Below are positions 41,134-49,212 of a stretch of 64,000 nucleotides of DNA, one piece after another. The translations under genes were made by a program, and so were the position numbers. This stretch comes from Lentihominibacter butyricus (lineage in GTDB: Bacteria; Bacillota; Clostridia; Peptostreptococcales; Anaerovoracaceae). Position 1 is the first letter of the stretch. Each line of letters opens with the position of its first letter. The stretch spans positions 248,001 to 312,000 of the forward strand of contig NZ_JAOQJP010000002.1 of NCBI RefSeq assembly GCF_025567305.1, given 5' to 3'. The notes beneath the pieces are model-generated. The model saw only the letters and a list, made by a program, of their open reading frames with translations, was not told where the DNA came from and searched no databases.

Positions 41134-42678
41134 CTACTCCATCACGCTCATATCGAGTCCGTCATATCCGGCAAGGAATTCTCTCATCACATCCGCGATC
41201 ACCTTGCAGCCGCCTTCGATGTCTGCCGCCATATTGAGCGGAAGGATCGGGTCGTGCAGCGACTTTCTGAGAAGGCACCAGCCGTCCGCAAAGTTTATCC
41301 TCACGCCTTCATAGTTTGGCTCTTCAAGCGAAAGCTCGTCCGACTCCTCCGCAAAAGCTTTGAGACCCGCCAGGACTTTATCTCCGTATCCCGCAAAATC
41401 CGCACTTACAATCGGTATGCGCACTTCCTTTTCATCGGCAGGATCCTGCAGATCCTCGATCACGCTGTCGAGCGTCTTTCCTTCCTTCCTGAGCTGCGCC
41501 GCTTTTATCACGATCTTCGTCGCCAGATACGCGCCGTCATCGAGAAAGTAATTCTCTTTCAACGCAGCATGCCCGGAAGTCTCTATCGCCAGCTGGCAGT
41601 CGATCCCTTCCTCATTGAGTTCCTGCGCCTTGTTTATCACGTTCTTATATCCTCTCTTGAATCTCAGGTGTCTGAGCCCAAGTCTGTTTTCTATGAAATC
41701 AGTCAGCTGTCTGCTCGTGATGCTGTCGGTCACGACCGTCGTACCCGGGTGTTCCTCTGCAACGAGAGCTGCCGCCATCGCAACGATGCCGTTTCTGGCG
41801 ATCTCTCTGCCCTTTCCGTCTACAGCCGCCGATCTGTCCACGTCGGTATCGAATATAAGTCCGAAATCCGCACCCGACGATATCACTTTTGTCATGATCG
41901 AATTCATCGCATCGCGATCCTCAGGATTCGGCGCATGGTTGAGAAACATGCCGTCAGGCTCCAGGAACTGGCTCGCTGACACGTCAGCGCCAAGAGGCTT
42001 CAGCACGCGCTTTGCATAAAATCCGCCGCTGCCGTTTCCTGCATCCACCACTATCTTCATTCCCTCGAGAGGTCTGTCTCCATTGTCAGCACCCTTCACG
42101 ATGAGGTTTTTCAGATGATCGCAGTACACCGTCATCACATCGCCCTCAACCATCGGGTAGACCAGCTTGCCGAAATCTCTGACCCTGGCATCGTGATTGC
42201 TGGGCTCCCCGAGCTTCGCTCTACAGGCCTCCTCATCAGCAGCATACTCCAGGATCTGTGCGATATCTCCCTTGTTCAGGCCGCCTTCAGCCGTGAAAAA
42301 CTTGAATCCGTTCCTGTTGTACGGCAGATGGCTGGCAGTCACCATGATGCCCGCATCGCATGCAAACTCCGGAAACACCGTTGTCATGAACATCGCCGGC
42401 GTCGATGCGAGTCCGCAGTCGTACACCTTTACACCATAAGGTCCGAAGCCATTCATCATTCCCTGCACCAGGCGCTTTCCCGAAATTCTCGGATCACGTC
42501 CGACCGCAACGGTCAGATCCTCCGGCTTTTTCCCCGATCTATCGCTGAGCCAAACCACGAACCCGCGCGCTATATCCTCCGCAACGTCCGGAGTCAGGTT
42601 GGGCAGTTCCCCCGGAACACCCGTTATCGCAATCCCTCTTATATCGCTTCCGTTCTGCAGTTTTTTATAATTCTTCAT
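41134..42678 (-). CDS. Phosphomannomutase/phosphoglucomutase family phosphohexomutase
   Basis: A 514-residue alpha-D-phosphohexomutase that moves phosphate between C1 and C6 of hexoses. The four domains are recognisable: LQNGSDIRGIA near the N-terminus, VTASHLPYNRNGFKFF with the phosphoserine, FDTDVDRSAAVD for the metal, ETSGHAALKENYFLDDGAYLAT (substrate loop, given as ETSGHAALKEN), and RINFADGWCLLRKS phosphate-binding. The active-site Ser motif TASHLPYNRNG places it closer to eukaryotic PGM/PMM-like bacterial enzymes than to GlmM. Exact sugar preference is not determinable. Confidence 0.9.
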   Translation of the reverse strand: MKNYKKLQNGSDIRGIAITGVPGELPNLTPDVAEDIARGFVVWLSDRSGKKPEDLTVAVGRDPRISGKRLVQGMMNGFGPYGVKVYDCGLASTPAMFMTTVFPEFACDAGIMVTASHLPYNRNGFKFFTAEGGLNKGDIAQILEYAADEEACRAKLGEPSNHDARVRDFGKLVYPMVEGDVMTVYCDHLKNLIVKGADNGDRPLEGMKIVVDAGNGSGGFYAKRVLKPLGADVSASQFLEPDGMFLNHAPNPEDRDAMNSIMTKVISSGADFGLIFDTDVDRSAAVDGKGREIARNGIVAMAAALVAEEHPGTTVVTDSITSRQLTDFIENRLGLRHLRFKRGYKNVINKAQELNEEGIDCQLAIETSGHAALKENYFLDDGAYLATKIVIKAAQLRKEGKTLDSVIEDLQDPADEKEVRIPIVSADFAGYGDKVLAGLKAFAEESDELSLEEPNYEGVRINFADGWCLLRKSLHDPILPLNMAADIEGGCKVIADVMREFLAGYDGLDMSVME

Positions 42679-42775
42679 TTGCTTATCTCCTAATAAATAT
42701 GTTTTCTGTTAAGATCCGGCTGCTTTCGCAGCCGCTACATTTATTATAGTCTAAGCCGGGGACACATAAAAGGAA

Positions 42776-43216
42776 TTATTTTCTTTTTTCGACATTGTTC
42801 TCATGTGCAAAGCGCAGGCGCACGCGATGCAGGCTGCCTGCGACCAGCAGCATGACCAGGCTCAGAGCAAACCAGGCAAGCGAAAACAGCGGGCAGACCT
42901 GTCCCATTATATTGCCCGGCTGATCTGAATAGTCCCAGACATGCCATTTGAACCACATATTCACTATGATGCCTACAAAAAATTCGAATACCGTAAAGAT
43001 GCAGGCTCCCGCTGCGGCTTTCACCAGCGTAGGAGCTCTGTCGTTCTCTTTGAGATAGTAATAGAATGTCAGCAGACAGGCTCCCCCGGTCAGCGCCATC
43101 GACCAGTGAGTATACCCTCTGAACATATATTCAATTATAGAATACCCTGCGGCTCCCGCAAAAAACACTATAATACTCATACTTATAGTATCTGCCGGCC
43201 GCAGGGATGTAGTCAT
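42776..43216 (-). CDS. Putative membrane protein, CmpB/'ABC transporter permease' family (PF06541-like)
   Basis: 146 residues with four predicted membrane helices. The segment GYSIIEYMFRGYTHWSMALTGG (split: SIIEYMFRGYTHWSM), FEFFVGIIVNMWFKWHVWDYS and GNIMGQVCPLFSLAW are the conserved pattern of a small integral membrane family often annotated as a putative ABC transporter permease. No ATPase is nearby and the function is unknown. There is no clear ribosome site at the chosen ATG; an alternative Met is 12 residues downstream. Confidence 0.7.
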   Translation of the reverse strand: MTTSLRPADTISMSIIVFFAGAAGYSIIEYMFRGYTHWSMALTGGACLLTFYYYLKENDRAPTLVKAAAGACIFTVFEFFVGIIVNMWFKWHVWDYSDQPGNIMGQVCPLFSLAWFALSLVMLLVAGSLHRVRLRFAHENNVEKRK

Positions 43217-43254
43217 GTTATTTTTATGAAAATCGCAGCGTTTCGCATGCCGGG

Positions 43255-43833
43255 TTATTCATCGGATCCTTCGGTTTCTTCCCTTTTTTCGGTTTCTTCC
43301 GCTCCATCCGCTGCGCCGGATACGGTATCGTCATCCGCCTTAGCCCGGAGGTCTCCCGCGACGTGCTCCTGATCGTCTGCAGACTCAGCACCTGCAGCCT
43401 TTACCTGAAGATCCCCGGAATCCTCAGCTTTCTCTGGATCGCCCGAGGCACCCTCCGCCTCCACGCTCAGCGCGCCGATCGTGTCCTGCATGTCCGTTGA
43501 TACATACAGACTTTCGTCTGCGGATGCTTTGCAGGTCCCGAAGCTCTGCGCTTTCTGCAGCATGCTTATGATCCTGCCTGCGGCGAACAGGAGCGCGCCG
43601 TAAACGAAATAGCTTATCGAACCGGTCACGATGTACTGGACCGCGTCGAGCTTCATGTCTGACAGAGTCATCCCGTAGCTGCTCGCATAATTTACGACGT
43701 ACATGGAATTGACCACGATCATGTAAATGCAGATCGCCATGAGCACTGCTGCGGCGATGTAAAACGCTTTCACGATGCCTGATGTTTTCTGTCCTGATGT
43801 CTTTTTTCTGCCTGTTCTGTTTGTCGATCTCAT
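43255..43833 (-). CDS. Hypothetical two-helix membrane protein with acidic tail
   Basis: 192 residues, not recognised. A basic N-terminus (RSTNRTGRKKTSGQKTSG) precedes two membrane helices (~20-45 and ~68-92), so both ends are probably cytoplasmic. The last ~90 residues are low-complexity Glu/Asp/Ala-rich without strong predicted structure. The start at 43833 has GAGGT 8 nt upstream. It lies just upstream of the CmpB-like gene with a 38-bp gap, suggesting one transcript. Confidence 0.6.
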   Translation of the reverse strand: MRSTNRTGRKKTSGQKTSGIVKAFYIAAAVLMAICIYMIVVNSMYVVNYASSYGMTLSDMKLDAVQYIVTGSISYFVYGALLFAAGRIISMLQKAQSFGTCKASADESLYVSTDMQDTIGALSVEAEGASGDPEKAEDSGDLQVKAAGAESADDQEHVAGDLRAKADDDTVSGAADGAEETEKREETEGSDE

Positions 43834-43995
43834 CAAAATTACCTCACATATCATTTATAATTACATTATTTTTACATATTATTCATCACATGTGTGTAAC
43901 TGCGATGCTGGAAATATGCTCGGTTTGTGTGCTTTTTTTCTTGTGATTTTCACAGAACGGCGCTTATCTTTGATGGGAATCGCTGTTTTTATATT

Positions 43996-44030
43996 TTGCA
44001 CATTATATAATTGAATGTATACATATTCAA
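43996..44030 (+). promoter_or_regulatory. azlC promoter with overlapping palindromic operator
   Basis: TTGCAC (43996-44001), 16-bp spacer, TATACA (44018-44023). A dyad TTGAAT...ATTCAA (44011-44030) covers the -10, a good place for a repressor. The regulator is unknown. Confidence 0.5.
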
Positions 44031-44115
44031 TGGTACTCTAATAAGGCAGGCTTAGACGCAGGAGAAATATATAAGAGATATAGAAGAAATACAGGAAAGA
44101 TACAGGAGATATTTT

Positions 44116-44847
44116 ATGGATCAGATGAAGCTTTCTTCAAACTTTAAAAATAAGAGACAGACCGTGATGAGAGCCTTGAAGTGCGCCTTTCCATATACGA
44201 TACCGATATTCGCCGGGTTCTGGTTTCTCGGCCTCACATACGGGATATATATGAACGTTTCCGGATTCAGCTTCTGGTATCCGATGTTCATGAGCATGAC
44301 TATTTTTGCCGGTTCGGTGGAATTCATAACCGTGAATCTGCTGCTGGGTGCGTTCAACCCGATCCAGGCGCTCGCGATGGCGCTGATGGTAAATGCACGG
44401 CATGTTTTTTACGGGCTGTCGATGCTGGACAGGTTTCGCGGCACCGGCTGGAAAAAGCCGTATCTGATCTTCGGCATGTGTGACGAATCGTTTTCGATAA
44501 ATTATTCGGCTGAGATCCCGGAGGATGTGAATCGCGGCTGGTTCATGTTTTTCGTCACGCTGCTGAACCAGCTTTACTGGGTCACGGGGTCCACGCTCGG
44601 CGGCCTGTTCGGTTCGCTGATAAGATTCAATACGGACGGGCTTGAGTTCGCTATGACTGCGATGTTTGTCGTGATTTTTATGGAACAGTGGTTAAAGGAA
44701 AGGCAGCACGCGTGCTCGCTGATCGGGCTTGGTGTCTCTCTGCTGTGTCTCGTGCTGTTCGGCGCGGATGATTTTATCATTCCATCCATGATCGCGATAC
44801 TGGGTATCCTGACGATCATCAGGAAGCCGATCGAGAAAAGGCTGTGA
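44116..44847 (+). CDS. azlC: AzlC-type branched-chain amino acid exporter, large subunit
   Basis: 243 residues, LIV-E family (AzlC/BrnF), which with AzlD exports branched-chain amino acids or analogues. Landmarks: AFPYTIPIFAGFWFLGLTYGI, FAGSVEFITVNLLLG and LMVNARHVFYGLSML (the VNARH motif), then GMCDESFSINYS. Several hydrophobic helices (five or more) are evident. AGGAG is 7 nt before the ATG. azlD follows 257 bp downstream, separated by repeat array D. Confidence 0.93.
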   Translation: MDQMKLSSNFKNKRQTVMRALKCAFPYTIPIFAGFWFLGLTYGIYMNVSGFSFWYPMFMSMTIFAGSVEFITVNLLLGAFNPIQALAMALMVNARHVFYGLSMLDRFRGTGWKKPYLIFGMCDESFSINYSAEIPEDVNRGWFMFFVTLLNQLYWVTGSTLGGLFGSLIRFNTDGLEFAMTAMFVVIFMEQWLKERQHACSLIGLGVSLLCLVLFGADDFIIPSMIAILGILTIIRKPIEKRL

Positions 44848-44901
44848 CCGGATGATGGGTACAGGCAGATGCGCACTGCAGAGTTTTGCAAAAGCTGCAG
44901 G

Positions 44902-45087
44902 ATGTCGCCCTTCGGGTGGCGACAGATAGATGAAGTACCCCAGGGGTGCAACCTGATGTCGTTCCTAACAGGGAACGACAAACATATGAATCGCCGCAGG
45001 GCATACCTTAATGTCGGCTCTCAGCCGACAAACATATGAAGCACCACAGGGGTGTGACCTTTATGTCGACCTGTAGTCGACAAATAT
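44902..45087 (+). repeat. Array D: half unit plus three two-hairpin units between azlC and azlD
   Basis: A lone second-hairpin (44902-44929, GTCGCC/GGCGAC) is followed by units 44930-44985, 44986-45035 and 45036-45087. Second stems: GTCGTTCC/GGAACGAC, GTCGGCT/AGCCGAC and GTCGAC/GTCGAC, each changed on both sides. First stems: ACCCC/GGGGT, GCC/GGC and CACC/GGTG. The array ends in ATGAAAGGA, 14 nt before the azlD ATG. Confidence 0.85.
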
Positions 45088-45104
45088 ATGAAAGGATTTT
45101 TTAA

Positions 45105-45434
45105 ATGATGACTTTAACGCAGCAGATCGTCACGATCGCGATGGTCATTCTGGGAACGATGCTGACCAGATTTGTACCGTTTTTCGTTTTCCCTGCCGGA
45201 AAACCTACACCTAAATATGTGCAGTATCTCGGGAATGTATTGCCGCCTGCAGTCTTTGGACTGCTGATAATATACTGTCTGAAAAATGTCAGCATCTTCA
45301 CGGGCAGCCACGCTATACCCGAATTACTGGCGATCACGCTGGTGATCGCCCTCCACACATGGAAACGCCAGATGCTGCTTTCGATCGCCGGCGGCACGAT
45401 ATTTTACATGATACTCGTGCAGTTCATATTCTAA
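45105..45434 (+). CDS. azlD: AzlD-type branched-chain amino acid exporter, small subunit
   Basis: 109 residues with about four hydrophobic segments, the usual small partner of AzlC. MVILGTMLTRFVPFFVFP and KYVQYLGNVLPPAVFGLLIIYCLKN (as YLGNVLPPAVFG) are family hallmarks, followed by IPELLAITLVIALHTWKRQMLLSI. Translation may begin at 45105 or 45108 (two Met in a row); the ribosome site AAAGGA comes directly from the end of repeat array D, so the array could influence its expression relative to azlC. Confidence 0.93.
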   Translation: MMTLTQQIVTIAMVILGTMLTRFVPFFVFPAGKPTPKYVQYLGNVLPPAVFGLLIIYCLKNVSIFTGSHAIPELLAITLVIALHTWKRQMLLSIAGGTIFYMILVQFIF

Positions 45435-45441
45435 GGCGTTT

Positions 45442-45706
45442 GGGGCATTTACCAAAACTTTATTTACTCACTTTTATCTTTGGTATTTTTACCCCCAAAA
45501 TGCCCCCCGTAGCGCTATCTAAAAACCAAAAACTCACCTCAGACAAGCGACTTTTAGCATTTTCTCACGTTAAAATGCTCTATTTTCCAAGAAAAAATAC
45601 CAAGAAGATGACTTTGGATCCAGCTTCTTGGTATCATGACCATTTTCAAATCTGATTTTTTTAAGGATAATGCTAAAAATAGATTGTCCTTATTTCATTT
45701 TTGGTA
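45442..45706. repeat. Motif locus with repeated TTGGTA/TACCAA: two inverted pairs plus a lone copy
   Basis: ACCAAA 45451-45456 pairs with TTTGGT 45479-45484, extended outward by GGGGCATTT/AAATGCCCC (45442-45450, 45498-45506). TACCAAGAAG 45598-45607 pairs perfectly with CTTCTTGGTA 45624-45633. A lone TTGGTA is at 45701-45706. AGCATTTT/AAAATGCT (45556-45579) is an extra stem. Read on the minus strand this is again lone copy, pair, pair. It sits between convergent azlD and a dehydrogenase gene. No gene is supported in 45435-45874. Confidence 0.55.
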
Positions 45707-45874
45707 TTTTCACAGTACCGGAGAGTTCTCTCACGCAAACGAATCATACGCCTTGATCTACACACAATCACAAGCTCACACATCCGGCCACAAACACCGC
45801 ATGGCTCTATGGGCTGCCGACTGCGATCAGCCCCATATGATCACACAATCACAGGTCCGCCCGCAGGTCAGCAC

Positions 45875-46804
45875 CTAGCGCTTGTCCTTAATAAACTCCG
45901 CGATGTTGCGGAATTCGATCTCTGCGCGTTTTATCATCGATTCGTCCGTCGCGAAGGCCACATGCGGTGTAACGACTGTATTCTTTGCATTTATCAGCGG
46001 TTCATCCGCATCGAGCGGCGGCTCCTTATCGAACACGTCGATCGCCGCGCCTGCGATCCTGCCGCTGTTCAGCGCATCGGCGAGAGCCTTCGTATCGACC
46101 ACCGGCCCGCGTGCAGTATTTACGAGAACTGCGGTCTCTTTCATGAGCGCCAGTTCTTCTGCTCCGATCATTCCGCGAGTCTCATCAGTGAGCGGCACAT
46201 GCAGCGAAACCACATCCGCCTGCGCCAGCAGCTCCTCAAGGCTCACATAGCGAACACCCGCAACTTTGCCCGGCGTTCTGCTGTATGCGATCACGTCCAT
46301 CCCGAAAGCAGCTGCAAGCTTTGCAACTCTGGCGCCGATCGCGCCGGTCCCGACGATTCCCATCGTCCTGCCTTCGAGCTCGAACCCGATCAGTCCGGCT
46401 TTCGTGCCGCCATTGCGGGCAGCTGTATCGCACTTGCCGATGTTCCTGCAAAGATCCAGCAGCAGTCCGAAAGTCAGCTCTGCCACTGCCGTCGTGGCGT
46501 ATCCCGCGCAGTTCTGCACTTTTATGCCGCGCTCCTCGCAGTACTTGAGATCGACATGGTCAAGACCCGTGAATGCCACCGCCAGCATCTTTACATTTTC
46601 GCATTTTTCCAGTACTTCCCGCGGAAATGGCAGGTTACCGATCGCGATTATATCTGCGTCGCGGCCGCGCCTGCCGAGCTCCTCCACGTCGGTCGTCCTC
46701 GTATCGTAACAAACTATTTCAACATCATTGCCCACGGCCTCGCGCGCGATCTGCATGAATTTTTCCTGCTCCACGCCGAGAGGCTCCATAACTGCTATTC
46801 TCAT
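45875..46804 (-). CDS. D-isomer-specific 2-hydroxyacid dehydrogenase
   Basis: NAD-dependent reductase of 2-oxo acids, 309 residues. Rossmann motif GIVGTGAIGARVAKLAAAFG, then catalytic Arg in NTARGPVVDTKAL, Glu in DVFDKEPPLDADEP and His in VVTPHVAFATDES. It could act on hydroxypyruvate, glyoxylate or branched 2-oxo acids; sequence does not decide. The start at 46804 (MRIAVMEPLG) has GGAGA ~9 nt upstream. The aminotransferase gene lies 159 bp upstream on the same strand; the pair could interconvert an amino acid and its 2-hydroxyacid. Confidence 0.9.
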   Translation of the reverse strand: MRIAVMEPLGVEQEKFMQIAREAVGNDVEIVCYDTRTTDVEELGRRGRDADIIAIGNLPFPREVLEKCENVKMLAVAFTGLDHVDLKYCEERGIKVQNCAGYATTAVAELTFGLLLDLCRNIGKCDTAARNGGTKAGLIGFELEGRTMGIVGTGAIGARVAKLAAAFGMDVIAYSRTPGKVAGVRYVSLEELLAQADVVSLHVPLTDETRGMIGAEELALMKETAVLVNTARGPVVDTKALADALNSGRIAGAAIDVFDKEPPLDADEPLINAKNTVVTPHVAFATDESMIKRAEIEFRNIAEFIKDKR

Positions 46805-46963
46805 ATCTGCACATCTCCATTTCTTCTGGTATATCCAGATTATATGCTCTGAACGGCCGCGAGTCAACAGGACTCAGGCGCAGAAATCGCAGGCGTACTG
46901 ATCATCAGCGGGGTGTGACGGGCATGCCTGCCGTCATACATGCACAGCGATGCGCGTCCACCC

Positions 46964-48094
46964 TTACTCCATCGCTGCCAGGAATTCCGCCTTCATGCTG
47001 CAGCCGAGCTCGTATCCGAGATCCGCAAACGTCTTATCCATCGCATCGAGCGTCATCGCCATGTCATCGACATTGGCATTTTCACCCATGTGCCCGATCC
47101 TGATCACCTTTCCTGCCAGCACATCGAAGCATCCGGAGATCATCACATTGTACTTGTCCCTCATCGTCGACAGGATCTGCTCGTCCGTCAGTCCATCAGG
47201 CACCTCGATAACCGTAACGGTGTTCGCATATCCCTCCTTCAGATAAAGCGACAGCCCGGCCTTGCACACCGCCTGCCTCGTCGCAGCTGCGATCTTTGCA
47301 TGGCGCTCCACGATATCCGGCTCAGCCTTCACGTTGTCCACCGCGACCCTTAAACCGTTGATATCACTGATCGGCATCGTGTACGGGAACCACTTGTCCT
47401 CGTAATAAGTTTTGAACGTCAGGATGTTCGCGTAAAACGCAGCGATCGGCGTCTTGCGGTTTTCCATGGCAGCCATGGCCTTGTCGCTCACCCAGAGCAT
47501 CGTCAGTCCTGCCGGAGCAGAAAGCGCCTTCTGCGAGCCGCCGCAGAGTATGTCGATCTGGCTTTCGTCCACATTCACGTACTCGCCGAACATTCCGGCC
47601 ACGGAGTCCACCACTGAAAGTATGCCGAACTCCGCGAGCATCGGGCAGATCACCGAAACGTCGTTGATCACACCGCTCGGAGTGTCGCAGTGCACTACTG
47701 TCGCATATTTGAAGTCCGAGTCTTTTTCGAGGAAAGCTCTCAGCTCTGCCGCGTCGATCGGTTTCTGATAGTCCGACGTGAACAGCACAGGCTCGCCTCC
47801 GTACATCTTTACAAAATCCGCAAAGCCTTTTCCGAATATGCCGTTATCGAGCACGAGCACTCTGTCTCCCGGCTCTGTCAGCGACGCGCACGCCGCTTCA
47901 AGCCCGAGTATGCCCTCGCCGCCAAGTATATATGCCGTTCCCGACGAATGCAGGAGCTCCTGCAGCAGATCGCACGTCTCCTTGTAAAATTCGCAGAAAG
48001 CCACATCCAGATCAGGGTTCGTGGTCTCCAGACTCCTTGCCATTCTCACGTTTTCACGGACCTGCGTCGGTCCCGCCGTCATTATCTTGTACAT
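46964..48094 (-). CDS. Class V aminotransferase (alanine-glyoxylate / serine-pyruvate type)
   Basis: 376-residue fold-type I PLP enzyme. MTAGPTQVRENVRMA is the family N-terminus; ILGGEGILGLEAA contacts PLP phosphate, LSVVDSVAGMFGEYV carries the Asp-Ser, and GGSQKALSAPAGLTML contains the PLP Lys. These features match serine-pyruvate/alanine-glyoxylate aminotransferases rather than SerC or cysteine desulfurases. GGAGG precedes the ATG by 8 nt. With the downstream dehydrogenase it might handle serine/hydroxypyruvate or glycine/glyoxylate carbon; this is inference. Confidence 0.87.
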   Translation of the reverse strand: MYKIMTAGPTQVRENVRMARSLETTNPDLDVAFCEFYKETCDLLQELLHSSGTAYILGGEGILGLEAACASLTEPGDRVLVLDNGIFGKGFADFVKMYGGEPVLFTSDYQKPIDAAELRAFLEKDSDFKYATVVHCDTPSGVINDVSVICPMLAEFGILSVVDSVAGMFGEYVNVDESQIDILCGGSQKALSAPAGLTMLWVSDKAMAAMENRKTPIAAFYANILTFKTYYEDKWFPYTMPISDINGLRVAVDNVKAEPDIVERHAKIAAATRQAVCKAGLSLYLKEGYANTVTVIEVPDGLTDEQILSTMRDKYNVMISGCFDVLAGKVIRIGHMGENANVDDMAMTLDAMDKTFADLGYELGCSMKAEFLAAME

Positions 48095-48188
48095 ATCATT
48101 ACCTCCTCGTTGTATTTCCGATATCCTTTATATACTCATAAAGCCCGGGACCGTAACGGCCCGGGCTGTTCCATGCATTAAGATGCGA

Positions 48189-48722
48189 TTAGTATCTTGC
48201 TGCGATCTCCTTTAATTTTCCTGCAAACGGCACTACGATGATACCTGCCACTACGACCTGCACCACGTTGCCCGGGATCGAGCCGAACGGAGCGATCCAG
48301 TTTCCGTAAAGGATGACTTCTGCAAAATAGTATCCTACGATTTTTATGACCAGTGCAGCCGCAACTGCGATAGTGTTTGCCACTACCGGACGTACCCTGA
48401 GCTTTTCAGAGATCGTACCTGCTACGAATCCCATGATGCCCACGATTATAAATGTGAACGGCGCCCATGCTGTCCAGCCTGAGATCAGGTCAAAGAGACC
48501 CATTCCTATGCCGCCTGCGATAGCACCTGTCTTTCTTCCGTATATGAATGCCCCCAGAAAAAGCGGCACGTTTCCAAGATGGATAAGTCCGCCATTGCCG
48601 ATAAACGGCAGTCTGATGTTGATAAACATCGTTGCGACCAGCGTCAGCGCGATAAAAAGACCGTTGATGACCAGCATCTTAGTCTTGCTCTGCGGTGTAA
48701 CTGTACCTGTGTTTGTGTTCAT
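48189..48722 (-). CDS. ECF transporter substrate-binding (S) component
   Basis: 177 residues with about six membrane helices. NIRLPFIGNGGLIHLGNVPL and FLGAFIYGRKTGAIAGGIGMGLFDLISGW (as GRKTGAIAGGIGMGLFD) are the typical pattern of energy-coupling-factor S components that bind a vitamin. The short N-terminal segment with Thr/Gln/Lys may be the membrane-surface helix. It must recruit a shared EcfA/T module encoded elsewhere. Substrate unknown; no riboswitch is visible upstream that would reveal it. A TTTTAA-17-TATGAT promoter candidate is on the minus strand near 48777-48805. Confidence 0.85.
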   Translation of the reverse strand: MNTNTGTVTPQSKTKMLVINGLFIALTLVATMFINIRLPFIGNGGLIHLGNVPLFLGAFIYGRKTGAIAGGIGMGLFDLISGWTAWAPFTFIIVGIMGFVAGTISEKLRVRPVVANTIAVAAALVIKIVGYYFAEVILYGNWIAPFGSIPGNVVQVVVAGIIVVPFAGKLKEIAARY

Positions 48723-49023
48723 TTTGTTTCCTCTCTCGTTTATATCATTTTTGGTTTCTGTAATTACTGTTAAATATCATACATCAGTACTATACTTATT
48801 AAAATATACAAAATTATTTATTTTTATAATAACAGATATGCTTTTTAACCATATTAAGCGTACAGAAATGGTAAAGAACGTGCAATTATATGAGAATATT
48901 CGGGACAGTTCGGCAGCGTACATGATTTCCGGCCGCCGGCCGGCACCGCACGAAAACCGGCAGACCGCGTTGAAAAAGGCACGCCGATGTCGCGCAAATG
49001 TCTGCCATCCTGCAAGCCTCCGC

Positions 49024-49052
49024 TTGACTTTTTTGCAAATGAAAAATATAAT
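49024..49052 (+). promoter_or_regulatory. Promoter of the MATE transporter leader
   Basis: TTGACT (49024-49029), 17-bp spacer, TATAAT (49047-49052). The transcript would begin around 49059, directly at the first leader hairpin. Confidence 0.8.
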
Positions 49053-49059
49053 GATCTCT

Positions 49060-49110
49060 AAACGAGCAGCAAACTTGCGTAAGTCCAGTTTTGCCGCTCG
49101 TTTTATTTTT
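49060..49110 (+). promoter_or_regulatory. Leader hairpin A with T-run, MATE gene attenuator candidate
   Basis: AAACGAGC pairs with GCTCGTTT, with inner GCAAAC/GTTTGC-like pairing. The apical loop contains GCGTAAGTCCAG (49077-49088). TATTTTT follows the stem, so it looks like an intrinsic terminator at the very start of the transcript. Confidence 0.55.
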
Positions 49111-49127
49111 AAACTTGATATGATAGT

Positions 49128-49185
49128 AAAAAGTGTGTAGCTCATCAGCGTAAGTCCAGCTTATATGACAGCGCACACTTTTTTT
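49128..49185 (+). promoter_or_regulatory. Leader hairpin B with identical loop and T-run
   Basis: AAAAGTGTG pairs with CACACTTTT, with inner TCAT/ATGA and AGC/GCT pairs. The apical loop again contains GCGTAAGTCCAG (49148-49159). The stem is followed by TTT and lies just before the ribosome site at ~49194-49202. Confidence 0.55.
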
Positions 49186-49212
49186 ATGCGGAAGAAGGAG
49201 GGTTACAACAAA

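Noticed and set aside
45701..46852. 383-residue plus-strand ORF
   Set aside because: It is antisense to the 2-hydroxyacid dehydrogenase, whose motifs are complete; the product has low-quality His/Arg/Cys-rich composition and no ribosome site.
48723..48840. Vitamin riboswitch (THI, FMN, cobalamin) upstream of the ECF S component
   Set aside because: The leader is ~100 nt of AT-rich sequence without any of the conserved aptamer segments.
49060..49185. Guanidine-II (mini-ykkC) riboswitch
   Set aside because: Two tandem hairpins before an exporter fit the layout, but the ACGR loops that define the class are absent.
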